DNA of 19,164 bases from NCBI GenBank assembly GCA_964371945.1, contig CAYJPA010000099.1:1-19164 (forward strand), given 5' to 3'. Both the position numbers and the translations under genes were made by a program. Position 1 is the first letter of the stretch, and each line of letters opens with the position of its first letter. The stretch is from CAYJPA01 sp964371945. Lineage in GTDB: Bacteria > Chloroflexota > Chloroflexia > Thermomicrobiales > UBA6265. Of this stretch, positions 5,730 to 13,739 are shown in pieces. The notes under the pieces are model-generated. The model saw only the letters and a program-made list of their open reading frames with translations. It made no database searches and was not told the DNA's origin.

Positions 5730-7534
5730 TCGTCGCCGGCGTCGATATCGGCAACCAAACGACCGAGGTGGCGATCGCCCGGATCGCACCCGGCCAAGTG
5801 CCGCAATTTCTTTCCCACGCGCTCGCGCAAACGACCGGCATCAAAGGCACTCCACCGACCGCGGCCGGGGTCCGAATCGCGCTGGAAGAAGCGGCGAGTG
5901 CCGCCGGGCTGACGATAGGCGACATCGAGCTGGTCCGGATCAATGAGGCGGCCCCGGTAGTTGCCGGGGTCGCCATGCAGGCAATCACGGAAACGATCCT
6001 GACCGATTCAACCCTGGTCGGGCACAACCCGGAAACGCCAGGCGGCGTGGGTCTCGGAGCTGGGATCACACTCGCGGTTAGTGAGCTTCATTCAGGACTG
6101 GGAGCAGTCATTGCGGTCGTCCCGGGCTCCGTTAAGTTCGACGAGGCGGCACTCCTGATTCGCAATGCACTGGAATCGGGAGTCCAGGTTATTGGTGTGA
6201 TTGTGCAGGCGGACGACGGCGTTTTGATTGCGAATCGAATCGGACGATCGATTCCAGTCGTCGATGAGGTCAACGCGATTGAGCGGATTCCACTCGGCCA
6301 GCAGGCTGCAATCGAGGTCGCTCCGATCGGTGCAACCATTCAGACGCTCTGCAACCCGTACGGCCTGGCGACATTGTTCGAGCTCGACCCGGCGACGACT
6401 GCCCGGATTGCTCCTGCCGCGCGTGCGCTGACCGGTTTGCGGTCGGCGGTAGTGATCCGTACTCCAGCCGGCGCCATCGTCGAACGCCGCATCAAGCCTG
6501 GACGTTTGACACTGCACGGCAGAAACGTGAATCGGCCGATCGACCTTCGCTCAGGTGCGGCCGCGATCATGAGCGAGGTTGCCAGGATCGGTCCGTTGAG
6601 TGATGTCCAGGCGCAAGCGGGAACATCCGCCGGTGCAATGTTCGGCATACTCCGAAGGGAGTTGGCCGCGGCCGCCGAAGGCAGTCCGTCTGAGATTCGC
6701 GTTCGCGATCTTCTCGCGGCTGATCTCTCCGTCCCTCAGCCGGTCGCTGGAGGCTTGAGCAACGAAGTCGCTCCCGAACGTGCGGTAGCGCTCGCCGCAA
6801 TGGTCGAAACCGGAGCCGGCTTCTCAGCGCCGCTCGGCGAAGCGCTCCGTCGCGATCTCGGCGTGCCGATCGAGGCCGGTGGACTCGAGGCCGATGCCGG
6901 TGTTCGCGGCGCATTGACCACGCCCGGCGCCGGATTGCCGCTGTGCGCGGTCGATCTCGGGTCCGGGTCTACAAATGCCGCGAGAATGGCCATTGATGGC
7001 AAGATCGACCGTGTTCACCTGGCCGGCGGTGGCGCGATGGTCAACCTGCTGCTCGGCGAGGAATTGGGGATCGCCGATGCCGGCTGGCGGGAGGACCTCA
7101 AACGGCACCGGGTTGCGAGGGTCGAGAGTCTGTTCTCGATTCGGCACGAAAGCGGAGCAATCGAGTTTCTGGAAGAACCCGTGCCCGTGACGTTGTTCGG
7201 TCGGACGGTGGTGCTCGCGAGTGACGGATTGCGAGCCGTGCCTGGTAATCCGTCGATTGAGCGGATCATGTCGACCCGAAGACGGGCGAAACGGGCCGTC
7301 TTCGGGATGAACATCGAGCGAGCGCTCAAGCAGCTTGCCCCTGGCGGGAATCCCCGATTCCTGGGTTTCGTCGTGCTCATCGGGGGCTCGGCACTTGATT
7401 TCGAGCTGCCGGGCATGCTCGCGGAGCAGTTGAGTGAATACGGGATCGTGATCGGAACGGCCAACACTAGAGGGCTGTTGGGTCCACGAAACGCGGTCGC
7501 AACCGGGCTTGTGATGGATACTAAGTCCCCATGA
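5726..7534 (+). CDS. pduG: Diol dehydratase reactivase, large (ATPase) subunit, 602 aa
   Basis: This is a homologue of DdrA/PduG/DhaF, the chaperone-like ATPase that exchanges damaged cobalamin for intact adenosylcobalamin in suicidally inactivated diol dehydratase. The N-terminus 'VAGVDIGNQTTEVAIARI' (about 3-20) is the actin/Hsp70-type phosphate-binding motif. 'ESGVQVIGVIVQADDGVLIANRI' in outline, 'IPVVDEVN', 'GNPSIERIMSTRRRAKRAVFG' in outline and the second nucleotide-binding segment 'CAVDLGSGSTNAAR' (about 409-422) follow in the usual order. A 'FVVLIGGSALDFELPGML' segment lies near the C-terminus. Length agrees with the family (about 610 aa), so the gene looks intact. It overlaps the small dehydratase subunit by 4 bp and the small reactivase subunit by 4 bp, so dehydratase and repair factor are translated together. 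Confidence 0.93.
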   Translation: MIVAGVDIGNQTTEVAIARIAPGQVPQFLSHALAQTTGIKGTPPTAAGVRIALEEAASAAGLTIGDIELVRINEAAPVVAGVAMQAITETILTDSTLVGHNPETPGGVGLGAGITLAVSELHSGLGAVIAVVPGSVKFDEAALLIRNALESGVQVIGVIVQADDGVLIANRIGRSIPVVDEVNAIERIPLGQQAAIEVAPIGATIQTLCNPYGLATLFELDPATTARIAPAARALTGLRSAVVIRTPAGAIVERRIKPGRLTLHGRNVNRPIDLRSGAAAIMSEVARIGPLSDVQAQAGTSAGAMFGILRRELAAAAEGSPSEIRVRDLLAADLSVPQPVAGGLSNEVAPERAVALAAMVETGAGFSAPLGEALRRDLGVPIEAGGLEADAGVRGALTTPGAGLPLCAVDLGSGSTNAARMAIDGKIDRVHLAGGGAMVNLLLGEELGIADAGWREDLKRHRVARVESLFSIRHESGAIEFLEEPVPVTLFGRTVVLASDGLRAVPGNPSIERIMSTRRRAKRAVFGMNIERALKQLAPGGNPRFLGFVVLIGGSALDFELPGMLAEQLSEYGIVIGTANTRGLLGPRNAVATGLVMDTKSP

Positions 7535-7893
7535 GTCCGCCAGCGTTGACCCGGCCGGCGGTGTTTCTGTTCCACCATCCAGGCGCTCCTCCGGGCCTAG
7601 TTGAGGCATTCACTTTCGGGTGCGAGGAAGAAGGCGTGCCGGTTGTTGTCGTTTGCGCCGAGGGCCCAGCCGGTGAGCTCTCGAGAAAAGCCGCTGAAGC
7701 TTCGACGCTCTTCGCTGGCGCCGGAATCGATGGTGAACGTTCGATCGCAATCCACGAGCAGCGCCTGGGAAGCCGGTCTCCACTTATGCTGACGTGCGAT
7801 GCTACCGCCGAGCAGGCGAAAGTGTTTGGGCTCATTGCGGGACGCCTGGTCCGTGGAAGACCGATACCTCCCATTGTCGCGGACAACAACTAA
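7531..7893 (+). CDS. pduH: Diol dehydratase reactivase, small subunit, 120 aa
   Basis: This is a homologue of DdrB/PduH/DhaG, the partner of the reactivase ATPase. It resembles the medium subunit of the dehydratase and swaps with it during cofactor exchange. The pattern 'FLFHHPGAPPGLVEAFTFGCEEEGVP' in outline (about 12-37) mirrors the 'V..GIEEEG.P' segment of the medium subunit (residues ~621-631 of the fused protein). The C-terminal 'AEQAKVFGLIAGRLVRGRP' resembles the family's 'R..G.NAARYVKG.P' helix. Length is close to the usual 125 aa. It starts inside the end of the ATPase gene (ATGA). After it a 95-bp gap leads to btpA, so the dehydratase cluster may end here or continue. Confidence 0.88.
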   Translation: MSPPALTRPAVFLFHHPGAPPGLVEAFTFGCEEEGVPVVVVCAEGPAGELSRKAAEASTLFAGAGIDGERSIAIHEQRLGSRSPLMLTCDATAEQAKVFGLIAGRLVRGRPIPPIVADNN

Positions 7894-7971
7894 TCGGTGC
7901 TTGACCCACACCATGCCTAACCCCACCAACTCCACTATGCTGTCCACCGCCGAGAGATCCAAACGACTGAC

Positions 7972-7980
7972 GGAAAGGAG
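7972..7980 (+). promoter_or_regulatory. Strong ribosome binding site of btpA
   Basis: GGAAAGGAG lies 8 nt before the ATG at 7989 and fixes this start. No convincing -35/-10 pair is visible in the 95-bp gap (7894-7988), so btpA may be read through from the dehydratase operon. Confidence 0.6.
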
Positions 7981-7988
7981 CCAACAAA

Positions 7989-8807
7989 ATGGCAAAAACA
8001 AGCTGGTTGACTGAGCTAACGGGCAAGCCTAAGCCGGTCATCGGAATGGTCCACTTCCCTCCCCTGCCCGGGACGCCGCTGTATGACGCCAGCGGCGGGA
8101 TGGAAGCGATCCGAACCTGGATCCGGCGCGATCTGAGCTCGCTGCAGGCGGGCGGAATACATGCGGTCATGTTCTGCAACGAGAACGACCGCCCCTACCG
8201 CCTCGACGCTGATATGGCTACCGTTGCGGCAATGGGCGATGTGATCGGCAGCCTCAAATCCGAGGTTACGGTTCCATTCGGGGTGAACGTGCTCTGGGAT
8301 CCCACCGCGACCCTCGCCCTCGCCGCCGCTACCGGCGCATCATTTTGCCGGGAAATCTTCACCGGCGCATTCGCCGGCGATTTTGGCCTCTGGATCCGGA
8401 CTGCCGGGGACTCCTTCCGGTATCGCAAATTGCTCAACGCCGAGAACGTGCGGATGCTCTTCAACATCAATGCCGAATTTGCCCAGCAGCTTGCGCCTCG
8501 GCCGATCGCGGAAGTTGCAAAGTCGGTCGCCTTTTCGTCGAGCCCGGATGGAATCCTCATCTCCGGTCCGATCACCAGCCAACCGGCCGAGGCTTCTGCG
8601 CTCGCTGAGGTCGCGGCCGCGGTCGAATCGACCGGAATTCCGGTGCTTGTCAACACCGGGTTCAAAGCCTCGAACGCGGCGGAATTACTGCAGTTTGCGG
8701 ATGGCGCGATCGTCGGATCCAGTCTCAAAGTTGATGGAATCACCTGGAGCCCGGTCGAGCAGTCGCGGGTCGCAGAGCTGATGAGAGTGGTCGCCGGAAT
8801 CGACTGA
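7989..8807 (+). CDS. btpA: BtpA/SgcQ family TIM-barrel protein, 272 aa
   Basis: This belongs to the BtpA family, named for a cyanobacterial factor needed for photosystem I accumulation but widespread in non-photosynthetic bacteria, where members such as SgcQ sit in sugar-utilisation operons. The signature 'PVIGMVHFPPLPGTP' is at about 15-29. The rest is built like an (alpha/beta)8 barrel: 'GGIHAVMFCNENDRPY' in outline, 'VPFGVNVLWDPTATLALAAATGASFCREI', 'DGILISGPIT' and 'VPVLVNTGFKASNAAELLQFADGAIVGSSLK' in outline. The last two strands ('NTGF' and 'GAIVGSSLK') look like a standard phosphate-binding end, so a phosphorylated substrate is likely (inference). It sits between the dehydratase operon and an ABC importer, favouring a metabolic role rather than one in photosynthesis. 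A C-terminal partial copy lies at 14688-14840. Confidence 0.88.
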   Translation: MAKTSWLTELTGKPKPVIGMVHFPPLPGTPLYDASGGMEAIRTWIRRDLSSLQAGGIHAVMFCNENDRPYRLDADMATVAAMGDVIGSLKSEVTVPFGVNVLWDPTATLALAAATGASFCREIFTGAFAGDFGLWIRTAGDSFRYRKLLNAENVRMLFNINAEFAQQLAPRPIAEVAKSVAFSSSPDGILISGPITSQPAEASALAEVAAAVESTGIPVLVNTGFKASNAAELLQFADGAIVGSSLKVDGITWSPVEQSRVAELMRVVAGID

Positions 8808-8877
8808 TCGAGATAGACGTCAACAGACAGGAATCGAAATCCGCGTGTGTAGTCGCGTGATTCACAAGTTGTATGCG

Positions 8878-8906
8878 TTGACAGTTTCGGCACCCCTGCC
8901 TAGACT
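8878..8906 (+). promoter_or_regulatory. Sigma70-type promoter of the oligopeptide-type ABC operon
   Basis: TTGACA (8878-8883), a 17-nt spacer and TAGACT (8901-8906) form a near-consensus housekeeping promoter. Transcription would start near 8913, about 87 nt before the first ATPase gene at 9000. This separates the importer from btpA. No clear terminator is seen after btpA (8808-8870). Confidence 0.7.
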
Positions 8907-8999
8907 GCCGGGCAAGTAGCACATATCAAACAATGTTCCAGGGCCAGCGTTCGTTCAAACAGCACGAAACAGGCCCGAGGACCATGAGAGTACTCTGCG

Positions 9000-9842
9000 A
9001 TGCTCGAGGTGAAAGACCTTCACGTTCATTTCCCGACGAGTCGCGGTCCTATCAAGGCCGTCGATGGAGTCTCCTTCGCCTTGCAGCCTGGCGAGCGGCT
9101 CGGCCTGATCGGCGAATCCGGGTCCGGAAAATCGACGATCGCGCTGGCGATCATGCGATTGATCAAACCGCCGGGCGAGATCGTCAGCGGCGAGATCCTG
9201 CTCAACGGCGTCAATCTCTTCAATCTCTCGGAGGAAGAGATGCGCCAGCGCCGCCTGGCCGATGTCGCACTCGTGTCGCAAGGGGCGATGAATTCGCTGA
9301 ATCCTGTTATGCGAATCCGTCACCAACTACTCGACTCGATGCACGCCCACGGAATTCATGTGCCGAAACGGGAGTTTCAAGAGCGTCTCGCGGAATTGCT
9401 CGAGGCGGTCGATTTGGAACCGGAGGTCGCTGATCTCTTCCCGCATCAGCTCAGCGGCGGTATGAAACAGCGGGTTTGTATCGCGACCGCGATCAGTCTC
9501 AAACCAAGGGTGATCATTGCCGACGAGCCCACCAGTGCGCTCGACGTCATCGTCCAAAAGCATGTCATGGAGACCCTGCGACGAGTGCAGGCCACAATCG
9601 GCGCCGCGGTCATTTTGATCGGACACGACATGGGATTGATGGCCCAGTTCACGCAGCGAGTCGCGGTCATGCGCGTGGGCAAGATCGTCGAGATCAACAG
9701 CGTAAAGGAGATATTTGCCCGTCCGGCACACCCATATACCCGGCTGCTGTTGGAGAGTCTTCCTTCTCTCGACCGGCGAGACTCGACGTTTGCACAACCA
9801 ATTGTGCCGGCTGCGGCCGCACCTGCGATCGCCGGGGCATAA
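9000..9842 (+). CDS. ABC transporter ATP-binding protein, DppD-like, 280 aa
   Basis: This is the first ATPase of a peptide/oligosaccharide-type importer and energises uptake at the cytoplasmic face. Walker A 'GESGSGKST' (about 38-46), Q-loop 'VSQGAMNSLNP', signature 'LSGGMKQR', Walker B 'VIIADEP' with the catalytic Glu, D-loop 'SALD' and H-loop 'GHD' are all present, so it should be active. The C-terminal 'HPYTRLLLESLPSL' is the start of the oligopeptide-type extension. The extension then stops early, making this shorter than DppD (about 325 aa), and it lacks the usual cysteine cluster. The ATG at 9000 has only a weak binding site; a GAGG at 8977-8980 would fit an ATG at 8984 in another frame better. 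The product MLEVKDLHVHF is nevertheless the standard N-terminus. Confidence 0.93.
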   Translation: MLEVKDLHVHFPTSRGPIKAVDGVSFALQPGERLGLIGESGSGKSTIALAIMRLIKPPGEIVSGEILLNGVNLFNLSEEEMRQRRLADVALVSQGAMNSLNPVMRIRHQLLDSMHAHGIHVPKREFQERLAELLEAVDLEPEVADLFPHQLSGGMKQRVCIATAISLKPRVIIADEPTSALDVIVQKHVMETLRRVQATIGAAVILIGHDMGLMAQFTQRVAVMRVGKIVEINSVKEIFARPAHPYTRLLLESLPSLDRRDSTFAQPIVPAAAAPAIAGA

Positions 9843-9872
9843 CGGTCGCTTTTGCACAGGGGAGACACCGTT

Positions 9873-10763
9873 TTGGCTCCACTACTCGAATTGCGAAACG
9901 TGACGAAGACCTTTGGCGGCGGCGGATTTCGTCCGAAGCGCGTAGTTGTCGCTCTTAAGGACTTCTCGATCTCGATCGACTCCGAGCATCCAAGCATCGT
10001 CGCCATCGTCGGCGAAAGCGGCAGCGGAAAGACCACGATGGCGAATATGTTGCTTGGGTTTGAGACGCCGACGAGCGGGGAAGTAATATACAACGGTAAG
10101 GATCTGCGTCGAGTGACGGGATCGGAGCGGCGCACATTCCGCAGGGAGATCCAGGCCATCTTTCAGGATCCGTTCGGCGTCTACAACTCCTTCTACAAGG
10201 TCGATCACGTGCTGACAACACCTATCGCAAAATTCAAACTAGCTCGATCTCGGAAAGACGGACGTCACATGATCGAGGAGGCCCTGAAAGCAGTCGGGTT
10301 GGTCCCGGAAGAAACGCTTGGCCGATTTCCGCATCAACTAAGCGGGGGCCAGCGCCAGCGGACGATGGTCGCGCGAACGCTCCTCCTCCGCCCGAAGCTT
10401 ATTGTTGCCGACGAACCCGTTTCGATGGTGGATGCATCTCTGCGGGTCACTGTCCTTGCGAATCTATTGCAGCTCAAAGAGCAGTACGGCATTTCTTTGA
10501 TTTACATTACGCATGATCTTGCCACCGCCTATCAGATCAGCGATCGGATCATGGTGCTTCACCGCGGAACGGTGGTCGAAGATGGTCACCCGGAACAAGT
10601 GGTCAAGCACCCACAAGATCCGTACACGAAGCTATTGATCAATTCCATCCCATTGCCCGATCCGGAACGCGGATGGGGCAACACCGTACCTGTCGTCGAT
10701 GGCGTGCTCGCCGGGTCCGTGGAACCGGCACGTGACACGCACATTCGTCAGCGCGACCGCTGA
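9873..10763 (+). CDS. ABC transporter ATP-binding protein, DppF-like, 296 aa
   Basis: This is the second ATPase of the same importer. It contains Walker A 'GESGSGKTT', Q-loop 'IFQDPFGVYNSFYKV', signature 'LSGGQRQR', Walker B 'LIVADEP', D-loop 'SMVDASL', H-loop 'THD', and the C-terminal 'HPQDPYTKLLINSIPLPDP' typical of the peptide/oligosaccharide class. The segment 'GVYNSFYKVDHVL' replaces the common 'SLNP' after the Q-loop, as in members I associate with oligosaccharide uptake (recollection, not proven). A TTG at 9873 is the best start because AGGGGAGA (9858-9865) lies 7 nt before it; an upstream TTG at 9852 would add seven residues. The 30-bp gap to the first ATPase supports one operon. Confidence 0.92.
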   Translation: MAPLLELRNVTKTFGGGGFRPKRVVVALKDFSISIDSEHPSIVAIVGESGSGKTTMANMLLGFETPTSGEVIYNGKDLRRVTGSERRTFRREIQAIFQDPFGVYNSFYKVDHVLTTPIAKFKLARSRKDGRHMIEEALKAVGLVPEETLGRFPHQLSGGQRQRTMVARTLLLRPKLIVADEPVSMVDASLRVTVLANLLQLKEQYGISLIYITHDLATAYQISDRIMVLHRGTVVEDGHPEQVVKHPQDPYTKLLINSIPLPDPERGWGNTVPVVDGVLAGSVEPARDTHIRQRDR

Positions 10764-10853
10764 TCGAACCGGAAAGGAGGTACTGGGGCAACAAATCGAA
10801 ACAAGGGTGTCATCGCTTTGAGGCGCTACCCCATGCATACGAGGAGGTTACCC

Positions 10854-12605
10854 GTGAACAAAAAGCTCTTTCTGCCATTCCTCGCGGTCTTCAGCTTGCT
10901 CCTGACCAGTGCTTACGCACCTTCCGGAGCGGCTCAAACGGACGTGACGCGCGAGGAAACGCTCAAGATCGCAATGGACGGCCGGATCGAAGATCCGACC
11001 AACTTCAACATGACGTCGTGGACCGGCGCAGACCGCTCCAAGGGCCTGCACCAATACGTCTACGAGTATTTCTTCTATGAGAACATGCAGACCGGCGAGT
11101 ACATTCCCTGGCTCGCGGAGAGCTACGAGTACAACGCCGATTTCACCAGTCTGGCGGTGAAGTTGCGGGACGGGGTGAAGTGGAACGATGGCGAAGCCTT
11201 CAACGCCGACGATGTGATCTTCACCTACGATCTGCTGCTGGCGAACCCGACGCTGGCCTGGGCGGACGTTGTCATTGCCAATGTCGCGTCGGTCGAAAAG
11301 GTCGATGATCTCAACGTCACCTTCAATCTGACCAGTTCGAACCCGCGCTTCCACCGCAACCGGGAGGCCTTCCCCGTGGTCGGTATCTGGGGCGGTATTA
11401 CGATTCAACCTCAGCATGTTTGGGAAGGGCAGGACGTCACGACCTTCAAGAACAACCCCCCGGTCGGAACTGGCCCGTACAAGCTGGCCGATGCGACCCA
11501 GACATCCATCACCTGGGAGCGCCGGGACGATTGGTGGGGCACGACGGTCTTCGGTGCTTCGCCGGCGCCGAAGCAGATCCAAATGATTCACCTGGGCGCC
11601 GAGACGAATGTTGCCTTCGCGCTGGCCAACGACGAGATCGATGCCGAGTGGATCGGACTCTTGTCGGCCGGCTCCTACCAGGAGGTCGCGAAACGCAATG
11701 ACAATGTGAGCGCCTGGTACAAGGATGCGCCCTACTCCTGGCCCGATCCCTGCCCACGGTTGATCATGGTGAACAACGCGGTGGCACCGCTCGACAACAA
11801 GGACGTGCGCTGGGCGATTTCCAACTTGATCGATCGACAGGCAGTCGTCGACCTGGCATACGAAGGCGCCACCACTCCCCTTTGGGGCCTCTGGCCTGAG
11901 TACACGGGGTACCAGGCATCCTTCGATGCCATCCAGGATCTGCGTGAACAGTACCAACCAGGCACGACCGACCTGGCGAAAGCCGCGCAGCTCTTCGAGC
12001 AGGCGGGTGTCAAGCCCGAGGACCTGCATCTTCGGTACGTGGTGAACTCCGACTCGAACGAAGAGGTGCGGGCCGCGCAGGTAGTGGCGGACCAGCTCTC
12101 CGCTGCCGGAATCGATGTCGAGATCCAGCCGTTGAGCGGCAGCGTTCTCAACGACACGGTCTTGCGCGGCGAATACGATCTCAAGCAGCACTCGTTCTGC
12201 GCCGGGGACACCGCCCTAAGCCTGGAGCTCTTCCATGGCAAGTTCTCCAAGCCGCTGGGTGAGCCGGTTGGGCTCTTCGAGCGTAACTCGTTCCGGTTCG
12301 AGAATGCGGAATTCGACGCGATCGTCGACAAGATGCTGACCACCGCGCCAGACGATCCGGCAATGAACGATCTGCTGCACCAGGCGATGGAGATCTGGTT
12401 TGCGGAGCTGCCGGTCATCCCAGTCGTGCAGGCGCCCGCGCTCGTGCCATTCAATTCCACGTACTGGACCAATTGGCCATCGGCCGAAAATCCGTGGAAC
12501 ATGCCGGTTTGCTGGTGGGCGACCTTCAATCTGGTCGTGACCGGTTATCCGAACCCGGAAACAGGCGAGTGGATCAACGGCATCCAGGCGGCCGGCGGCA
12601 GCTAG
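10854..12605 (+). CDS. Extracellular solute-binding protein family 5 (DppA/OppA-like), 583 aa
   Basis: This is the substrate-capturing component of the importer. The mature part has the family-5 pattern: 'EYIPWLAESYEYNADFTSLAVKLRDGVKWNDGEAFNADDVIFTYD' in outline, then 'GTGPYKL', then 'NNAVAPLDNKDVRWAISNLIDRQAVVDLAYEG' in outline in the second lobe. The GTG at 10854 is chosen because GAGGAGG (10841-10847) sits 6 nt upstream. It yields MNKKLFLPFLAVFSLLLTSAYA, a classical Sec signal peptide with no lipobox cysteine, so the protein is secreted or held in some other way. The frame is open to 10818 upstream, but that adds charged residues before the signal. The C-terminus is rich in Trp and Pro. 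Family 5 binds peptides, nickel or oligosaccharides; the ligand here is unknown. Confidence 0.93.
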   Translation: MNKKLFLPFLAVFSLLLTSAYAPSGAAQTDVTREETLKIAMDGRIEDPTNFNMTSWTGADRSKGLHQYVYEYFFYENMQTGEYIPWLAESYEYNADFTSLAVKLRDGVKWNDGEAFNADDVIFTYDLLLANPTLAWADVVIANVASVEKVDDLNVTFNLTSSNPRFHRNREAFPVVGIWGGITIQPQHVWEGQDVTTFKNNPPVGTGPYKLADATQTSITWERRDDWWGTTVFGASPAPKQIQMIHLGAETNVAFALANDEIDAEWIGLLSAGSYQEVAKRNDNVSAWYKDAPYSWPDPCPRLIMVNNAVAPLDNKDVRWAISNLIDRQAVVDLAYEGATTPLWGLWPEYTGYQASFDAIQDLREQYQPGTTDLAKAAQLFEQAGVKPEDLHLRYVVNSDSNEEVRAAQVVADQLSAAGIDVEIQPLSGSVLNDTVLRGEYDLKQHSFCAGDTALSLELFHGKFSKPLGEPVGLFERNSFRFENAEFDAIVDKMLTTAPDDPAMNDLLHQAMEIWFAELPVIPVVQAPALVPFNSTYWTNWPSAENPWNMPVCWWATFNLVVTGYPNPETGEWINGIQAAGGS

Positions 12606-12658
12606 CCGCGAAGTAGCAGGCAACTGGCTCGCGTGGCAACACGTCGAGTGAGCGCCGT

Positions 12659-12695
12659 CAACCGGCGGTCGTGGCGCGGCCACGACTGCCGGTTG
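12659..12695 (+). promoter_or_regulatory. Strong intercistronic hairpin between binding-protein and permease genes
   Basis: Bases 12659-12675 pair with 12679-12695 over 17 base pairs (one G-U) around a 3-nt loop. No T-tract follows, so it is not a classical terminator. Its place just after the binding-protein gene fits an RNA processing or stability element that keeps binding-protein transcript above permease transcript (inference). Confidence 0.65.
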
Positions 12696-12726
12696 GCCGG
12701 CCGCCGGAAGAGGAGGTCAGGGGAGC

Positions 12727-13737
12727 GTGTCCGCCCGATACCTGGGTGAGCGGTTCGTCATCTTCGTCGCCACGGTTGTCATTTCGATGACGGTGGTCTT
12801 TCTCGTGCCGCGCTTGTCCCCGGGCGACCCGCTCGGCGACATCTTCGTGCGGATGTCGCGCATGGGCGGAAGCGCCTCCAGCCAGGCACTGATCGAGGAC
12901 TACAAGCAGCGATTCGGTCTCGACGACAGCATGGCCAAGCAGTACGTTGCGTACGTCAAGCAGCTCGGACGGGGAGACCTCGGCTACTCGATCACCAATT
13001 TCCCAACGCGTGTTTCCGACAAGGTGAAGGACGCTTTGCCCTGGACCATCGGCCTGCTGACATTGACGACACTGATCAGCTGGTTGCTTGGCACGTTTCT
13101 GGGCGCGATCGTTGGCTGGACCGGCGGCCGTTCGAAGGGCTTACGGGGGTTGGTGCCAATCGCGCTCGTGCTCTACACGACGCCGTATTACATCCTGGCC
13201 ATCATCTTGACCTATCTTTTCGCGTTTCAGTGGACACTGTTTCCACTTGCCGGCGCCTATTCCCCAGGGGCGAAACGCGAGCTCTCGTTGGAGTTCGCCG
13301 GTGACGTAATCCGGCATGGAACGCTGCCCGCGTTGAGCATCATCCTCGTGTCGTTGGGCTGGTGGTTCTTGAGCATGCGCAGCCTCATAGTCTCGGAGCA
13401 GGGAGAGGACTATATCCTCTGGGCGGAGGCAAAGGGACTGCCAAGCGGTCGGATCTTCTGGGCCTACGCGTTTCGCAATGCCCTTTTGCCTCAAGCGACC
13501 GGCCTGGCTCTGTCGCTTGGGAACATCGTCGGCGGCGCGCTAATTACCGAGGTGATCTTCGGCTACCCAGGGCTGGGTTATCTGATCTACAACTCGATCA
13601 AGCAGTTCGACTACCCGGTGATCCAGGGCAGCGTTCTACTGATCGTGATCTCCGTGGCAGCGGCAAACTTGATCATCGATTTGCTCTACCCGTTGATCGA
13701 CCCACGAATCCGCGCCGGCGGATCGGGGAGGTCGTAA
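12727..13737 (+). CDS. ABC transporter permease, DppB-like, 336 aa
   Basis: This is the first inner-membrane channel subunit of the importer. The N-terminal segment 'FVIFVATVVISMTVVFLVPRLSPGDPLG' is typical of DppB-type permeases (the first helix ending in the P.L.PGDP motif). Helices near 100-125, 135-165, 195-215 and 290-315 follow. The cytoplasmic coupling motif 'EAKGLPSGRIFWAYAFRNALLPQ' in outline (about 237-258, EAxxx G form) contacts the ATPase. The GTG start follows AGGAGG at 12712-12717. Length agrees with the family. The next permease starts 3 bp after the stop, so the two are translationally coupled. Confidence 0.93.
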   Translation: MSARYLGERFVIFVATVVISMTVVFLVPRLSPGDPLGDIFVRMSRMGGSASSQALIEDYKQRFGLDDSMAKQYVAYVKQLGRGDLGYSITNFPTRVSDKVKDALPWTIGLLTLTTLISWLLGTFLGAIVGWTGGRSKGLRGLVPIALVLYTTPYYILAIILTYLFAFQWTLFPLAGAYSPGAKRELSLEFAGDVIRHGTLPALSIILVSLGWWFLSMRSLIVSEQGEDYILWAEAKGLPSGRIFWAYAFRNALLPQATGLALSLGNIVGGALITEVIFGYPGLGYLIYNSIKQFDYPVIQGSVLLIVISVAAANLIIDLLYPLIDPRIRAGGSGRS

Positions 13738-13739
13738 CC

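Noticed and set aside
6824..7609. 261-codon open frame on the - strand
   Set aside because: It lies antisense to the reactivase genes and its translation has no recognisable domain.
10848..12191. 447-codon open frame on the - strand
   Set aside because: It is antisense to the family-5 binding-protein gene, whose homology, signal peptide and ribosome binding site are clear. The reverse product is Arg/His/Val-rich with no recognised domain, a usual shadow in GC-rich DNA.
13362..13739. N-terminal extension of the DppC-like frame
   Set aside because: It lies out of frame inside the DppB-like gene. The GTG at 13740 has a good binding site and gives the normal protein.
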